From: JBGSUZ01 sp963677505
Lineage (GTDB): Bacteria; Bacillota; Clostridia; Peptostreptococcales; Acidaminobacteraceae
Direction: 5' to 3'
Assembly: GCA_963677505.2 (NCBI GenBank)
Contig: CAXXWB010000004.1
Location: 186,001-250,000, forward strand
DNA length: 64,000 nt
Each line of letters begins with the position of its first letter. The first letter of the stretch is position 1. Shown here piece by piece: positions 63,007-64,000 of the stretch. The translations under genes were made by a program, and so were the position numbers. The notes below the pieces were generated by a model, which was given only the letters and a program-made list of their open reading frames with translations, was not told the origin of the DNA and did not search any database.

Positions 63007-63730
63007 ATTCGAAGAAGATGATAAGTTATTTAGCGGTCTCTATTATCAGATTGGGAAACATCAGGCCAATAAGGTTTCCGAGGACCTTGAAAACCTAAGA
63101 GAAACCGTAGAGGACCTTCCCTATCCACATGCCTTGGATGACTGGTTTGAGGAATTTTTAAAAGAGCAAAAAAGAGAGGAACGTACCCGTCAAAATAAAA
63201 AGAAGATCCACACTTTCACTAAAAACGTCGCTATTTTTCTACTTCTGCTTACAGGCGGCGTTACTTTGACCACCTTTAGCGTTGAAGCCTTTCGTATGAG
63301 GGTCTTCAATCTGGTTTCAGAAATAAGCGAAAAATATTCAAAAATTGAATTTGTAGAAAAAGATTCCCTTTCCAACGAATCTGTGGCTATTCCTTGGGAC
63401 TTATACTTCTATCCAGAATATTTACCTGCTGGTTATAAGGTAGAAAGTACTCTTCCCCTAGGCGATGTCAAGTTGATCTATTTTTCTGACGCCACAGGTA
63501 AAACCCTTGAATTTTCAACATCACCTAGTAATTCAAGTTTTCAAGTGGACACTGAAAATGCAACAACCAAGAGAATTACCATTCATGGCGCTGAGGGAAT
63601 TCTCGTCTATAAAGACGGTATGCATACTCTGCTATGGACCAATAACGAAAAGACTTTTTATCTTATAGGTACCTTGTCTGAAGAAGAGATTATTAAGGTG
63701 GCTGAAAGTGTTGTTGTGAAAGAGAAATAG
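62996..63730 (+). CDS. DUF4367-like membrane protein, probable anti-sigma factor
   Basis: 244 residues. A cytoplasmic acidic N-terminus (1-75) would hold the sigma factor; one membrane helix (about 78-97, NVAIFLLLLTGGVTLTTFSV) and an outside DUF4367-type beta domain follow (PEYLPAGYKVESTLPLGDVK, GKTLEFSTS). Start ATG 62996, 10 bases after GAGGG; a GTG at 62990 is the alternative. The 11-base overlap with the sigma gene suggests fixed stoichiometry. Confidence 0.8.
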   Translation: MKDKFEEDDKLFSGLYYQIGKHQANKVSEDLENLRETVEDLPYPHALDDWFEEFLKEQKREERTRQNKKKIHTFTKNVAIFLLLLTGGVTLTTFSVEAFRMRVFNLVSEISEKYSKIEFVEKDSLSNESVAIPWDLYFYPEYLPAGYKVESTLPLGDVKLIYFSDATGKTLEFSTSPSNSSFQVDTENATTKRITIHGAEGILVYKDGMHTLLWTNNEKTFYLIGTLSEEEIIKVAESVVVKEK

Positions 63731-63808
63731 TGTGAAATAAAAATTTATAAATTAGTGTAACAAATTCACCATTCATACGTTTTATTCTATTGAAAGGGGG
63801 TGAAATCG

Positions 63809-64000
63809 ATGAGAAAACATTTTAAAAATAAGAAAAAATTCTTATTTCTGTTGATGGCATTGCTTTCATTTGCAAGTCTTCCGACCTATGCCTTTGAATC
63901 CACTGAACAGACTTTAAATAGTGGAAACATCATCATTCAACCCAGATTTACAAATATATCAATTTACCAAAATACATTTGACCTATCTGCAAGTGGAAAA
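63809..64000 (+). CDS. Secreted protein, C-terminus outside window
   Basis: AAGGGGGTG precedes the ATG at 63809. The 64 visible residues give a charged start and a Sec signal peptide (MRKHFKNKKKFLFLLMALLS, cleavage likely after PTYA), then SGNIIIQPRFTNISIYQNTF. This is like small secreted proteins that often follow sigma/anti-sigma pairs in Firmicutes. It is 78 bases after the DUF4367 gene and probably in its operon. The function is unknown. Confidence 0.75.
   Translation, partial: MRKHFKNKKKFLFLLMALLSFASLPTYAFESTEQTLNSGNIIIQPRFTNISIYQNTFDLSASGK

Overview
The window reads as chromosomal DNA from an anaerobic, low-GC Gram-positive bacterium of the class Clostridia. Supporting signs are strong GGAGG-type ribosome binding sites, A/T-rich intergenic DNA, intrinsic terminators, a sigma-54 controlled 4-aminobutyrate fermentation operon, an ornithine-racemase-type enzyme, clostridial-type conserved proteins and an hgcAB pair. 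I cannot name the genus. No rRNA, tRNA or CRISPR array was seen.

Region 1 (1-10.5 kb, minus strand): a secreted beta-helix-like protein cut by the window edge, then a locus matching the flavin-based extracellular electron transfer (EET) genes of Listeria: a flavin-binding lipoprotein (pplA-like), type II NADH dehydrogenase with a membrane tail (ndh2), polyprenyl diphosphate synthase (dmkB) and DHNA prenyltransferase (dmkA/menA-like). Directly upstream lies the riboflavin operon ribD-ribE-ribBA-ribH under an FMN riboswitch, so the cofactor and the machine using it sit side by side. A Fur-like box lies just downstream of the pplA promoter.

Region 2 (10.5-23.5 kb): housekeeping and accessory genes (metallophosphoesterase, dapB, TSUP transporter, yhbE/yhbD-like pair, MocR regulator plus ornithine-type racemase, M29 aminopeptidase, an SsuABC-like transporter and small genes). 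From about 18 to 29 kb nearly every gene carries one or more single-base frameshifts, although conserved residues are intact. This looks more like local poor sequence than true decay.

Region 3 (23.6-29.9 kb): a Dpp/Opp-type ABC transporter whose two permeases carry large extracytoplasmic domains resembling M28 peptidases (inserted after TM1 in the DppB-like subunit, appended to the C-terminus of the DppC-like subunit), with two ATPases and no separate binding protein. This is the best candidate for an undescribed system.

Region 4 (30-36 kb): hgcA-hgcB (mercury methylation), where hgcA has an in-frame TGA after its best start codon followed by a SECIS-like hairpin; also an MFS transporter, a tandem HD-GYP protein and a DHH phosphoesterase.

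Region 5 (36.5-54.6 kb): a DUF5692 membrane protein whose terminator is interrupted by an IS1182-like element with an A AAA AAG slippery site; DUF817, alpha/beta hydrolase, HD-GYP, methyltransferase, SPL radical SAM and GGDEF genes; an IS200-like element; cold shock protein, histidine kinase, EamA transporter, ferritin-like, FAH-family, TraX, AraC, homocysteine methyltransferase and carbonic anhydrase genes.

Region 6 (54.7-62.2 kb): permease-gabT-4hbD operon behind a near-consensus -24/-12 promoter, with two sigma-54 activators upstream. Region 7 (62.4 kb to the end): an ECF-like sigma factor, a DUF4367 membrane protein (probable anti-sigma) and the start of a secreted protein.
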